From contig ONKD01000009.1 of the NCBI GenBank assembly GCA_900318345.1, positions 1 to 64,000 on the forward strand: 64,000 nt of DNA, given 5' to 3'. The position numbers were made by a program, and so were the translations under genes. Positions 35,201-42,544 of the stretch are shown piece after piece. Each line of letters opens with the position of its first letter. Within the stretch, counting starts at the first letter, position 1. The stretch is from an uncultured Prevotellaceae bacterium (lineage in GTDB: Bacteria; Bacteroidota; Bacteroidia; Bacteroidales; Muribaculaceae). A model generated the notes under the pieces. It was not told the origin of the DNA. It saw only the letters and a program-made list of their open reading frames with translations, and made no database searches.

Positions 35201-35667
35201 CCCAGCACTTGGCGGTCCCACATGAGGATATACCAGTCCTTGAGCATGTCAAAGTTATATACCTTGTCGCTGCGCAGGAACAAATCCAGGGTCTCGCCAT
35301 AGAGGCGGTGTTGCGGGTTGGCCTTCAGCTGCTCGATGCACTCCTCACGGTTCCAGCGGATGATGCGCAAGTAGTCCTTGTGGTTCTCATAATCAAAGAA
35401 CAACTGCGCCACGTCGAGCGCGTTGGACACCAGGCGCTCATTCATGCGGGCACCGCGCAGGCGGTCGTTGGCCAGCTGCTTGAAGGCGTTTTTCACCAGG
35501 TCGAGCTGCGCCAGCGGGCTGGGAATAGCAGTGCGGGGATTCTCGCTCAAGCCGCCATCAGGATCCTTGATGCGCGCGATGTCATCGTCGGTATAGGGTG
35601 AATGGGCAACCCAATCCTCCTCACCGTTCTTGCTCGTATTGTTGCTATATGATAATATTTCGCTCAT
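32221..35667 (-). CDS. Giant actin/Hsp70-fold ATPase-like protein (cassette gene 4)
   Basis: 1148 residues, no signal peptide, cytoplasmic. Residues 1 to about 580 match no family I recognise. From about 580 it has an ASKHA nucleotide-binding core. FAVDFGTTNTHVEW is phosphate-1 (about 585), YVSIDIGGGTCDTVIYQP is phosphate-2 (about 788), and QIYFSGTGSKILNIL resembles the adenosine motif (about 943). Overall size and layout recall SrfB-like Hsp70-related proteins, but I cannot confirm membership. It sits 40 bp after the tubulin-like gene and 31 bp before gene 5. ATP binding is a fair inference; client or filament function is unknown. Confidence 0.78.
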   Translation of the reverse strand: MSEILSYSNNTSKNGEEDWVAHSPYTDDDIARIKDPDGGLSENPRTAIPSPLAQLDLVKNAFKQLANDRLRGARMNERLVSNALDVAQLFFDYENHKDYLRIIRWNREECIEQLKANPQHRLYGETLDLFLRSDKVYNFDMLKDWYILMWDRQVLGGTSPASVVMAAPALGTIDAIKVEQGVSLFGETRHLWQRDEDFVYYMYLLMNAYPVLRLQCGEVYSYMQKNLEPLRQNRPELYRRIATVIPNLDALDEGRAGTVLEQLEHSYDPFGGGIDVSVLGARFYHKRVLDIRTAASESDFVIMPTMPQQPQNAMPLVLVNGFNGSVEHFRYIDKEWDSATQVFAGNVPLNDRKLPDTSIQYPFVTTDDFLTDTLVRLDSGCVIDTDHFFDGNLKPRTPQPTCGYLLPLKPLLFTYFDTDYLRGTVAGRHVIDIEEFADGSVMVTLRIKVKKGENRYIELSRKYFPINDHTWTFDEKRGTGRVVGATLSTSIFPFVKTDVNDDYTVELFTMIESGGATLRFYKNGIKTEGLNVRDAIRSHSGYSTTYYDVDGSFDYIEVSVQNYLGRSGGVIIPQWKPYAPSAKELIFAVDFGTTNTHVEWAERGQPSRPFTFEYGSNQVLVASLHKPHSLEYAEQVQRVEFVPREIDNVYGFPLRSTLARNENSGVGSNLFSDVNIPFLYERRYFHGYEVTTNLKWKGDTELAKAFLRELTLLIKAKALLENADLRRTEIVYFYPVSMGGADRDTLERTWTELFNTYIGASSDRLRSYPESLAPAYYYSGAEVAGSSYVSIDIGGGTCDTVIYQPTSDRMSSEPVAISSFRFAGNAIFGDGFTDKDADNNPLLQHYTRYFKQLIENDKGNNIAYLSSILSDIMAQKRSEDINAFLFSIENVEELRTLREIDRNLYSYNALLRNDSQRRLIFMYFYAAIIYYIAQAMKQRGYEMPKQIYFSGTGSKILNILGSLSRINMLTQTIVERVYGKQYTELFEIKIEDKCPKQITCRGGIKLENKRLEGQADVARYNATSVKRMRYCCSMLGDDELTMAQVESIEVRERLVEKVKEFNNFFVELCDATIKDEFGIENNVLRLFESVLSDNLANYLTAGINTFLKGRYNATDVVEDVPFFYPVIGVIRHNLLKNMRNDVISKFNQ

Positions 35668-35706
35668 ATTCTGTCTCAGTTTGTATTGCCCCAGTTTGGT
35701 AGGTCC

Positions 35707-37230
35707 CTAGTTGATGTTCTCGTAGCGCTCGGTGAATATCTTGTGGGCGGCCTTGTTGAACAGGTCCAGCAACTTGAACTCAACCGTGTGCTCGCTATAG
35801 GCTGGATTATCCTTACTCAGGCGGTTCATCTCGGCCTTGAACACGTTGTTGTCCACATTCTTGTGACCAAACATCGCCTTGCGCACCTTCACGCCCTCAA
35901 TGGCATGGGCCATATCGATCTCGCCGGGCTTGAAGAACGCCACGCTGCGCATGTTGTCATTCATCTCGGTAAGCCACTGGGCATATCCCTCGAGGAAGTG
36001 GTCCACCAGCGTGCGGTAAAACTGCGAGGCGAGGAAATCGCTCTTGATTTTGGGCGTGTCCTCGGTGAAGCCTTGTCCGATGATGTCCTTGAAACCAGTG
36101 GTCAGGAACAGGAACAGCAGGTGGAACTTGCTCAACGGCTCATAGATGAGCTGGCGCGTGCGGCGGCCCAGCGTCAGGAAATTGACGCTCAGCTCGTCCT
36201 TGGCCAGGGCATATTCATAGGCCGTCGTGGGCAACGGATAGCCGTCTGGGTCGGTGAGCTTGCTATCAGGCACACCAGTGAAATCCAGCGGTGCCAAAGC
36301 GCCGATAAGTTCGATGAAATGGGCATTATTGCGCTGGCCATGCTCACCTGGGTCATACAGGTAGGGCTTGCTGCGCACCTGGTCACCCAGGTAATAGATG
36401 CTGTTCACATTGCTATCGTTGGCGCCAGTGAGCGTGTTCTTGTAGTAGTAGAGCGCGCTCTGGGTCTTGACGATGAAGTCGCTGGTGGCGATGCGCTGGT
36501 CGTGCTTATTGCCCTCAAGGGTGAAATAGGGCAACACGGTCAAGCCGCCAATGGGAGCGCGGCTCAATGCGTCACGGTTCTCGATGCCCTCAAGGTTGGC
36601 CGCCTGGCGGATGTTCTTAACCATGATGGGGAAACCCGAGGCACCCGTGCCGCCAAAGATGGAACTGATGAAGAAAATGCGGTCACCCTGGCGGAAGATG
36701 TTGCTGAACGCCTTGAACTCATTGCTGTCCTTAATCTCGTTCAGCGCCACACTGCCGATGTTGGGGCTGCCCACAAAACCGATGTTCATCTTGTTCTCCA
36801 ACTGGTAGTTGGCAAACAGCAGTGACGTCAACGCCTGGTTGGCCTCGTTCATCGTGTCATAACCGATGAATTCACGGAATTTGGCATTCTCCACGGCTCC
36901 CAGGTTAAAGATAAACGTGTCCCCCAAGGTAACGCTGGTGTTACTCATGATCTCGCGCAGGGTGACAATGCGGTTGGCAAAGAAACCGTCGGCATTGGGT
37001 TCGTTACCGTACAATTTGCGCCTGATTTCGCGATAGTCGTTGAGCAATGCCTCGGTGCGCTTCAGGTCCTCGTTGGCCTTGTGGGGGTCGATGATGACGG
37101 GCACGATTTCCAGGTCTTTCACTGGCTTGCCATTCTCATCAAGGGGCCTCACACCCGCTGCCGACAACATCAGCAGCGACTTGAGCACCCTCGACCCGGT
37201 ACCTCCTATAGCAAAAAGGAATAGTCTCAT
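35707..37230 (-). CDS. Tubulin/FtsZ-like GTPase-fold protein (cassette gene 3)
   Basis: 507 residues, cytoplasmic. The N-terminal MRLFLFAIGGTGSRVLKSLL is a Rossmann-type nucleotide loop. FFISSIFGGTGASGFPIMVK (about 185-205) corresponds to the tubulin/FtsZ signature loop GGGTG[ST]G in a variant form. Between them TFIFNLGAVENAKFREFIG and the later LGRRTRQLIYEPLSKFHLLF are not assigned. It resembles the bacterial 'tubulin-like' family (Pfam Tubulin_2 as I recall it), not FtsZ itself. Neighbours are a four-helix membrane protein (50 bp) and the actin-like gene (40 bp). GTP use and polymerisation are inference. Confidence 0.75.
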   Translation of the reverse strand: MRLFLFAIGGTGSRVLKSLLMLSAAGVRPLDENGKPVKDLEIVPVIIDPHKANEDLKRTEALLNDYREIRRKLYGNEPNADGFFANRIVTLREIMSNTSVTLGDTFIFNLGAVENAKFREFIGYDTMNEANQALTSLLFANYQLENKMNIGFVGSPNIGSVALNEIKDSNEFKAFSNIFRQGDRIFFISSIFGGTGASGFPIMVKNIRQAANLEGIENRDALSRAPIGGLTVLPYFTLEGNKHDQRIATSDFIVKTQSALYYYKNTLTGANDSNVNSIYYLGDQVRSKPYLYDPGEHGQRNNAHFIELIGALAPLDFTGVPDSKLTDPDGYPLPTTAYEYALAKDELSVNFLTLGRRTRQLIYEPLSKFHLLFLFLTTGFKDIIGQGFTEDTPKIKSDFLASQFYRTLVDHFLEGYAQWLTEMNDNMRSVAFFKPGEIDMAHAIEGVKVRKAMFGHKNVDNNVFKAEMNRLSKDNPAYSEHTVEFKLLDLFNKAAHKIFTERYENIN

Positions 37231-37279
37231 ATTGGTTTATAGTCCTTTGTTTTTAGTTTTCTAGTTATGTGTCAGTGAG

Positions 37280-37735
37280 TTACTGCGGCAGCGGCGTGTG
37301 GCGGCAGTTGCTGCTCCACCACCTCATCGAGTAGGATGCGATGACATACAGCAAGGCGGCAAACAGCACCGTTTGCATCTCAAACTGTATGGACTCGCCG
37401 ATGTAGGTCAAGCCATTGTTGGCAAACACTGAGTCGTTATAGATGTAACAAATCACCGGTGCCAGCACCACTACCACACCCAGCACGGCCAGCCAGTGAT
37501 ACCAGCGGTCAAACTTCACCGAGTTGATGGCATAATAGTAGATGGCTGCCCCACCCCATGCAACAGCAATGGTGATGGCAGCAATCACGGGATACATGTC
37601 CAGGTTATACATCTTGTCGTTGTAACCTTGATTGAAAAACAACTGCTCATAGATGTTAAAACCGTCGGTACAGCTCAGGATGAAAAACAATACCGTCACT
37701 GCAATCCCGATAATCAAATAAACTAGATGTTTCAT
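37280..37735 (-). CDS. Four-helix membrane protein (cassette gene 2)
   Basis: 151 residues. Helices: LVYLIIGIAVTVLFFILSC, MYPVIAAITIAVAWGGAAIY, WLAVLGVVVVLAPVICYIY and TVLFAALLYVIASYSMRWW. The short loop after helix 1 (TDGFNIYEQLFFNQGYN) may be periplasmic. No family recognised. It could be the membrane anchor for the tubulin-like protein encoded next (inference from order). Confidence 0.72.
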   Translation of the reverse strand: MKHLVYLIIGIAVTVLFFILSCTDGFNIYEQLFFNQGYNDKMYNLDMYPVIAAITIAVAWGGAAIYYYAINSVKFDRWYHWLAVLGVVVVLAPVICYIYNDSVFANNGLTYIGESIQFEMQTVLFAALLYVIASYSMRWWSSNCRHTPLPQ

Positions 37736-37775
37736 ATTTCAGTCGTTAGTAGTCTTTTATCGTTAGCCAATGGTT

Positions 37776-39218
37776 TTATCGCTTCAAGTGAATGGTCACG
37801 TCAAAGAAGCTGCTGCCTCCCTTCATCGCGTCAAACATGCCGCCCAACAGGTGCTCCAGGCCCAGCGTCGTTGTGGGGAACGAGCCACCGGCGCTGGTGT
37901 CACTCTCGCTTGACGACTGACGCACCCATGCGGGCAACTCGTTGCGCAACGCGATTCGCACCTCGTCACGCGGGCTCTTCAGGTCGCCGATGAGCGTCAG
38001 GATGTGGGTCATCCCCTCGAGATACTCCTTGTTGTTGGCCGTGAACATGCTTCGGTCGATGGGAGTCACCACAAGGGTGTAACCGTCAACGCTCTGCACG
38101 TCATAGTTGGCCGTGTTGGTCAACAGGGCATCGTCCTTGAGCAGGGTGCCCAAGTTGGCCGCCAGCGAGAAACACAACTTGCCGGTTTCACGATCCCCGG
38201 CACACTTGGTGAGCTCGATGCCGTCACCATGTTTCACGCGGAAACGGCCCGCATTGTCCTTCCACTCGGGCAGCACGCGGCATTCCACCTCGGTAGTCCC
38301 CTGGTTGAAACGATAGCTGTTGCGCACACCTGGGGCATCTAGCACGCCGCTATAGCGCTTGTCTTGGGCCAACTGGTCCATCACCTCGCTATCGGCGATG
38401 ATAACCAGATAGTAGGGGCGCTTGCCGTGATATTCAAAGGGCACATTATTATAAGGATAATACTTGCCGCTATAGTCGCCCAAGAACTGCTGCACCACCA
38501 CGCTCTTGCCCTTGTAGCGGGCAAACACGCGCGTAGCAAGGCTGTTCTCCTCGTTGAAGATCTTGTCCAGACTCACGCCGTGGGTATCCTTGGGTGAATA
38601 GATGAGGTCGCTCACCAGCACACTCACGTTGCCGGGGCGCTGGGCCTCAAGTATCTTATTGAAAATCAACTGGAAATCAGTATAGCTAGCATCGCCAGTT
38701 CCTGCCGTGCTGGCATAGATGTCACGGTCTTTCAAGAATTCATCAACCGTGTGCTGATAAGGATAGATTCCGTCGTTCACGATGTTGATATCCACCTTGC
38801 TACCGGCGGGGAAGTGGTTAATCAGGTCATTGACCGACTTCTTCAACTGGCCGCCATCGCCACGCGAGTCATAGGGCACCATCGAACCGCTGCGCTCAAA
38901 ATAAACCGTCAGCGACAGGTTCTCCACGCCGCCAAAGGGGCGCGTGTCCCAATGCATGGGCGGACGCAGGTTTGCCCCGATTTGTTCGATGAATTCAGCC
39001 ATTTTCTTGTGGTCAACCTTGCCCTCGGGTGTGAGGAAGTCGCCATACTTGCCCGGATTCTCAGTCACCAGTGAACACAACGAGTCATAGGCAGCCCGCG
39101 TCGTGTCACCGCTCACCAGCACCGACCGCACAGCCTTGTCCAACTTGCCATGACCGCCACAGGACAACAGCCCTGCAAGCATCACACATGCCAGCAGCAA
39201 TGCGGGTAATCGTTTCAT
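37776..39218 (-). CDS. VWA-like lipoprotein (cassette gene 1)
   Basis: 480 residues from ATG 39218; ATG 39233 is also possible. Lipobox AGLLSC gives lipidated Cys20. Residues about 95-290 form a von Willebrand A-like domain. LTVYFERSGSMVPYDS holds a MIDAS-like ExSxS in place of the usual DxSxS, and VSVLVSDLIYSPKD offers the later Asp. The C-terminal 200 residues are not assigned. First gene of the cassette, facing the periplasm or surface. A 220-bp gap separates it from divergent gldE; no good TAnnTTTG box was found there on the minus strand. Confidence 0.75.
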   Translation of the reverse strand: MKRLPALLLACVMLAGLLSCGGHGKLDKAVRSVLVSGDTTRAAYDSLCSLVTENPGKYGDFLTPEGKVDHKKMAEFIEQIGANLRPPMHWDTRPFGGVENLSLTVYFERSGSMVPYDSRGDGGQLKKSVNDLINHFPAGSKVDINIVNDGIYPYQHTVDEFLKDRDIYASTAGTGDASYTDFQLIFNKILEAQRPGNVSVLVSDLIYSPKDTHGVSLDKIFNEENSLATRVFARYKGKSVVVQQFLGDYSGKYYPYNNVPFEYHGKRPYYLVIIADSEVMDQLAQDKRYSGVLDAPGVRNSYRFNQGTTEVECRVLPEWKDNAGRFRVKHGDGIELTKCAGDRETGKLCFSLAANLGTLLKDDALLTNTANYDVQSVDGYTLVVTPIDRSMFTANNKEYLEGMTHILTLIGDLKSPRDEVRIALRNELPAWVRQSSSESDTSAGGSFPTTTLGLEHLLGGMFDAMKGGSSFFDVTIHLKR

Positions 39219-39374
39219 ATTTATCATCTTCAATCTGTTTGTTTCAATTTATTAAGGGTACACTTCCCCATTAACTAGCAAAATTAGTGCCGTTTCGCCC
39301 AATGACCAAGAAATCTCGTGTTAAAAAATGTTTTCCTCATATTGAACCCATGTTCTTTAGGTTTTCTATGTTTT

Positions 39375-39411
39375 CTCCTGTGATTATTTGAAAAAAAGAT
39401 GTACCTTTGTC
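39375..39411 (+). promoter_or_regulatory. Promoter of gldE, near-identical to the pyrG promoter
   Basis: Contains TACCTTTG (39402-39409). The 37-bp block matches the reverse complement of 53663-53699 at 34 of 37 positions. Shared core: TTTGAAAAAAAGATGTA here versus TTGGAAAAAAAGATGTA there. No -33 TTTG is present at the usual 19-21 bp. Confidence 0.6.
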
Positions 39412-39439
39412 GCATTATTCAACAAAACGAGATAGTATT

Positions 39440-40777
39440 TTGGACCCTGACCCGTTATCGTGCCTCTTATCGGTACTTTGCACAGTAGGCTCACAGCCTC
39501 TAGTCACATTCAACGCGCCCACATCGGGCAGCATCATCGCCATCATAGTCGCCCTTTTGGGATTGTTCCTGTCGGCATTCAACTCTGGCAGCGAGATTGC
39601 CTATTTCTCACTCAAGCCCGATGACATTGACTCCATCGAGGACGCTGACAGCCGCGACCGCGTGCGCACGCTGCTCGCCACCCCTGAGAAACTGCTAGCT
39701 ACCATCCTGGTGGGCAACAACCTGGTCAACATCATGATTGCCATCGTGCTCAACTACGCGATGAACCAGATCTTTAACTTTAACAGCACGGTGCTTGACT
39801 TCATTGTCCAGACGGTCATCCTCACCTTCCTGATCCTGCTCTTTGGCGAGGTGATACCCAAGCTATATGCCACCAATTTCAACACCAAATTTGCAGCGAT
39901 GACCGCCTCGCCGCTCAAGGCCGCCGTCAGCCTGTTCTCTCCCCTGACAGCATTGCTGGTGCGCAGCACGAGCCTGGTCAACAAAGTCGTGCCCACCCAA
40001 ACCGAGGAACTGTCGGTCGATGACCTCACGCGTGCCCTCGAGGTGAGCGAGGTCAAGAACCCCGATGACAAGGAGCTGCTCGAGGGTATCCTGTCGTTTG
40101 GCGACAAGACGGTGAGCGACATTATGCGCCCGCGTGTCGATGTGGTTGATATCGACCAGGACGCCGACTTTGACGAGGTGGTCCGCAAGGTCATCGACAC
40201 GGGCTACTCACGCATGCCGGTATATGACGAAACGCCCGACAACATCAAGGGCATCCTGTATGCCAAGGACTTGCTCCCCTACATCGGCAACCGCGACAAC
40301 ACTTTCAAGTGGCAGACGCTCATGCGCCCCGCCTATTTCGTGCCCGAGACGCGTATGCTCGACGACCTGCTGGAGGACTTCCGCATGAAAAAGATGCACA
40401 TGGCCATCATTGTTGATGAGTATGGCTGCACCCAGGGCATCGCCACGCTCGAGGACGTGCTCGAGGAGATTGTGGGCGACATCGACGACGAGTATGACAC
40501 CGAGGAGAAGTTCTATAACCGCATCAGCAAGGACACGTGGCTCTTTGACGGCAAGACGTTGCTGAGCGACTTTGCACGCGTGCTCGACATCGACGAGGAC
40601 GAACTGGGCGAGCATGCCGAGGAGGCCGAAACCGTCGCCGGTTTCCTGCTAGACCTCAAGGGTGACTTCCTTAAGGAGAAAGAGGTCGTCAAGTACGGCC
40701 GTTTCACCTTCACCGTTGTCAAGGTCATTAAGCACCGCATCGCCAAGGTCAAAGTCACCATGCGCGGCGCTGAATAA
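39440..40777 (+). CDS. gldE: GldE-family CNNM/CBS membrane protein
   Basis: 445 residues, read from TTG 39440 as MDPDPLSCLLSVL, which matches the GldE start. The longer frame from TTG 39407 overlaps the promoter. The CNNM domain (LSAFNSGSEIAYFSLKP; ATILVGNNLVNIMI) is followed by two CBS domains (VSDIMRPRVDVVDI; IIVDEYGCTQGIATLEDVLE) and a CorC_HlyC domain. In Flavobacterium GldE supports gliding and the T9SS-linked machinery; in non-gliding Bacteroidales its role is less clear and ion transport is possible. The usual gldD and ssb neighbours are absent. The rare TTG start may lower expression. Confidence 0.88.
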   Translation: MDPDPLSCLLSVLCTVGSQPLVTFNAPTSGSIIAIIVALLGLFLSAFNSGSEIAYFSLKPDDIDSIEDADSRDRVRTLLATPEKLLATILVGNNLVNIMIAIVLNYAMNQIFNFNSTVLDFIVQTVILTFLILLFGEVIPKLYATNFNTKFAAMTASPLKAAVSLFSPLTALLVRSTSLVNKVVPTQTEELSVDDLTRALEVSEVKNPDDKELLEGILSFGDKTVSDIMRPRVDVVDIDQDADFDEVVRKVIDTGYSRMPVYDETPDNIKGILYAKDLLPYIGNRDNTFKWQTLMRPAYFVPETRMLDDLLEDFRMKKMHMAIIVDEYGCTQGIATLEDVLEEIVGDIDDEYDTEEKFYNRISKDTWLFDGKTLLSDFARVLDIDEDELGEHAEEAETVAGFLLDLKGDFLKEKEVVKYGRFTFTVVKVIKHRIAKVKVTMRGAE

Positions 40778-40833
40778 CTCGCCACACCTGATTCACAAGG
40801 GAAATCAGTATACCTAAAGCACTGACAATAAAT

Positions 40834-40859
40834 TAGAGACGCAAAATTTTGCGTCTCTA
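40834..40859. repeat. Perfect 26-bp palindrome (AGACGCAAAATTTTGCGTCT core)
   Basis: Perfect palindrome over 40834-40859 in the convergent gap after gldE. The core resembles the hairpin at 1224-1259. A further small hairpin GCCCC-ATT-GGGGC lies at 40898-40910. Confidence 0.75.
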
Positions 40860-40938
40860 CTAAGCCATGTTTGGAATCATTAGGCTGTCCAGGAAAAGCC
40901 CCATTGGGGCGGCAGTAAATCCTTGATACAGAAAAACC

Positions 40939-40973
40939 CGGCTAAAAGTGTCTTTTTGACCCACTTTTAGCCG
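40939..40973. terminator. Bidirectional terminator between convergent genes
   Basis: CGGCTAAAAGTG (40939-40950) pairs perfectly with CACTTTTAGCCG (40962-40973). T-tracts lie on both sides (AGTTTTTT to the right; the minus-strand reading gives GGTTTTTC). Confidence 0.85.
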
Positions 40974-41008
40974 AGTTTTTTAAAATACTCGTACAGAGGA
41001 AACTGCCG

Positions 41009-42424
41009 TTACTTCATAACCTTCTTGTCGCCCACGATGTAGAATCCATGGGGCAGACTGTTGAGGTCGCCGTGCATGCGCTGGCCAGCCAGGTTGTAGA
41101 TGATAGCATCGCCCTTGGCATCAGCCTTGAGATCACTGATGTCAGTCGTTCCGATGGGCAGCACAATCACGCCCATGTCGACGTCATCCTCGCCAACGGT
41201 CAGGTCATCGGTGCGCAAGGTCTCCCAGTTGACCATGTATTCAACGGTATAGTCCAGATTGGCATTGATCTCGGTGGCAAACGCTCCTTCCATGTCGGTG
41301 GTCAAGTATAAGGGCATCACCAGTGCTTCACGCTGGCCTGCAGGGCTCTGCGAGGGCTTGGCCGAGATCACTACCGTCACATTCTCAAGAGGAGTTCCGG
41401 CTCTATCAACGACAACGCCATTGACTGCGAGCACGCCCACATAGACGATTTCAGACGCATTGCTCACACCATCCACAGTATAGACGGTCTGCACGCCTAT
41501 GCGGTGCTGGAACAGACGGTCCTCGCCCAGGTTGTTTTTGTTGAAGTATACGCGCGTGCCATCCCAGCTGATGAAGTGGATATAGTCGCTGTAATCCAGG
41601 GGAATCTCAGTGAGGTCACCATTGTCAAAGAGCTCGCTCGGGCCAAATTCCTCGTTAGTGAAGGTGAACAACTGGTCGTCATCCATGTAGATGCGGTAGC
41701 TGAAGTTCTCCTCATACAGACGATTGCCGTTCACGTCATAGGGGTTGACATGGAAGTGGAAACTTGCGTTCTCCCACTCGCTGCCGTTCTCCCAAGTCAG
41801 CTCATAGGGGGCGGCAGGCACAGCAGGTGTGGCCTCGGCCATCGGGGTGAGCGTGGTGCCCCAACTCATATATCCTGCCCACGTCCCATCAAACAAGAAG
41901 CAGGCCAAGCCCGTAGCAGCCCAGCCCTCATAGCCGGTACCCTGATACATGTCACCCTGGGTGCCGTCGATGGTAATCACTCCCGTGGTGGGGTCGACGG
42001 TAAAGGTAGCCTGCATCGAGTTCTCGTCCTCAGTGATCTCCGACCCATAGTCTAGAGGGGTGGAGACGGCTAAGGCCAGGTAGATGTCCATCCCGCTAAA
42101 TGAATCATGGCACACGGCCTCACCCAGGTCAACGGTGATTTTTGTACCATCGGCATTCAACTTGCCCACGGTCCAGAACTCGTCGTAATACTGGTCCATG
42201 CGATAGAGGATGTTCTGGAAATAAACGGTCTCGCCATCGGCATCATAGACCACTTTAACCAAGTCGTTCTGCTCACCAATGTAGGTTTCTGACAGACTGA
42301 ACAGTGCTTGACCTGTGCGGGAATAGGTCACAGCCTCGCCCTCAGGCTGCTCAGTAATGATTTCGGCTGACGCAGTAGCAGCCATCGTCACACAAAGTGA
42401 CACAAAAAGTAAAAATTTCTTCAT
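41009..42424 (-). CDS. Exported protein with T9SS-like C-terminal tail
   Basis: 471 residues. Signal peptide MKKFLLFVSLCVTMAATASA. Residues 20-320 contain beta-rich repeats of unknown type (GEAVTYSRTGQALFSLSETY). Residues about 345-415 look like a carboxypeptidase-regulatory-like domain (VNGVVVDRAGTPLENVTVVI). The tail IIYNLAGQRMHGDLNSLPHG followed by FYIVGDKKVMK is a type-A T9SS-like sorting signal. Function unknown; probably surface exposed. It stands alone between gldE and the TraB gene. Confidence 0.78.
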   Translation of the reverse strand: MKKFLLFVSLCVTMAATASAEIITEQPEGEAVTYSRTGQALFSLSETYIGEQNDLVKVVYDADGETVYFQNILYRMDQYYDEFWTVGKLNADGTKITVDLGEAVCHDSFSGMDIYLALAVSTPLDYGSEITEDENSMQATFTVDPTTGVITIDGTQGDMYQGTGYEGWAATGLACFLFDGTWAGYMSWGTTLTPMAEATPAVPAAPYELTWENGSEWENASFHFHVNPYDVNGNRLYEENFSYRIYMDDDQLFTFTNEEFGPSELFDNGDLTEIPLDYSDYIHFISWDGTRVYFNKNNLGEDRLFQHRIGVQTVYTVDGVSNASEIVYVGVLAVNGVVVDRAGTPLENVTVVISAKPSQSPAGQREALVMPLYLTTDMEGAFATEINANLDYTVEYMVNWETLRTDDLTVGEDDVDMGVIVLPIGTTDISDLKADAKGDAIIYNLAGQRMHGDLNSLPHGFYIVGDKKVMK

Positions 42425-42544
42425 TATGCAATAAGTTTTTAAAGGTTAATAAAATGTATCCGCTATATATCATTGCTACAGATTTGACCCGTTGGCGAGG
42501 ACCAAGTAAGCGCTCACTTAATCCTGCCAACGAGTTTTACATTT

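Noticed and set aside
31029-39218. The cassette as FtsZ/FtsA division genes
   Set aside because: The tubulin-like protein lacks the canonical FtsZ GGGTGTG loop, and the actin-like protein is more than twice the size of FtsA. No dcw-cluster neighbours are present.
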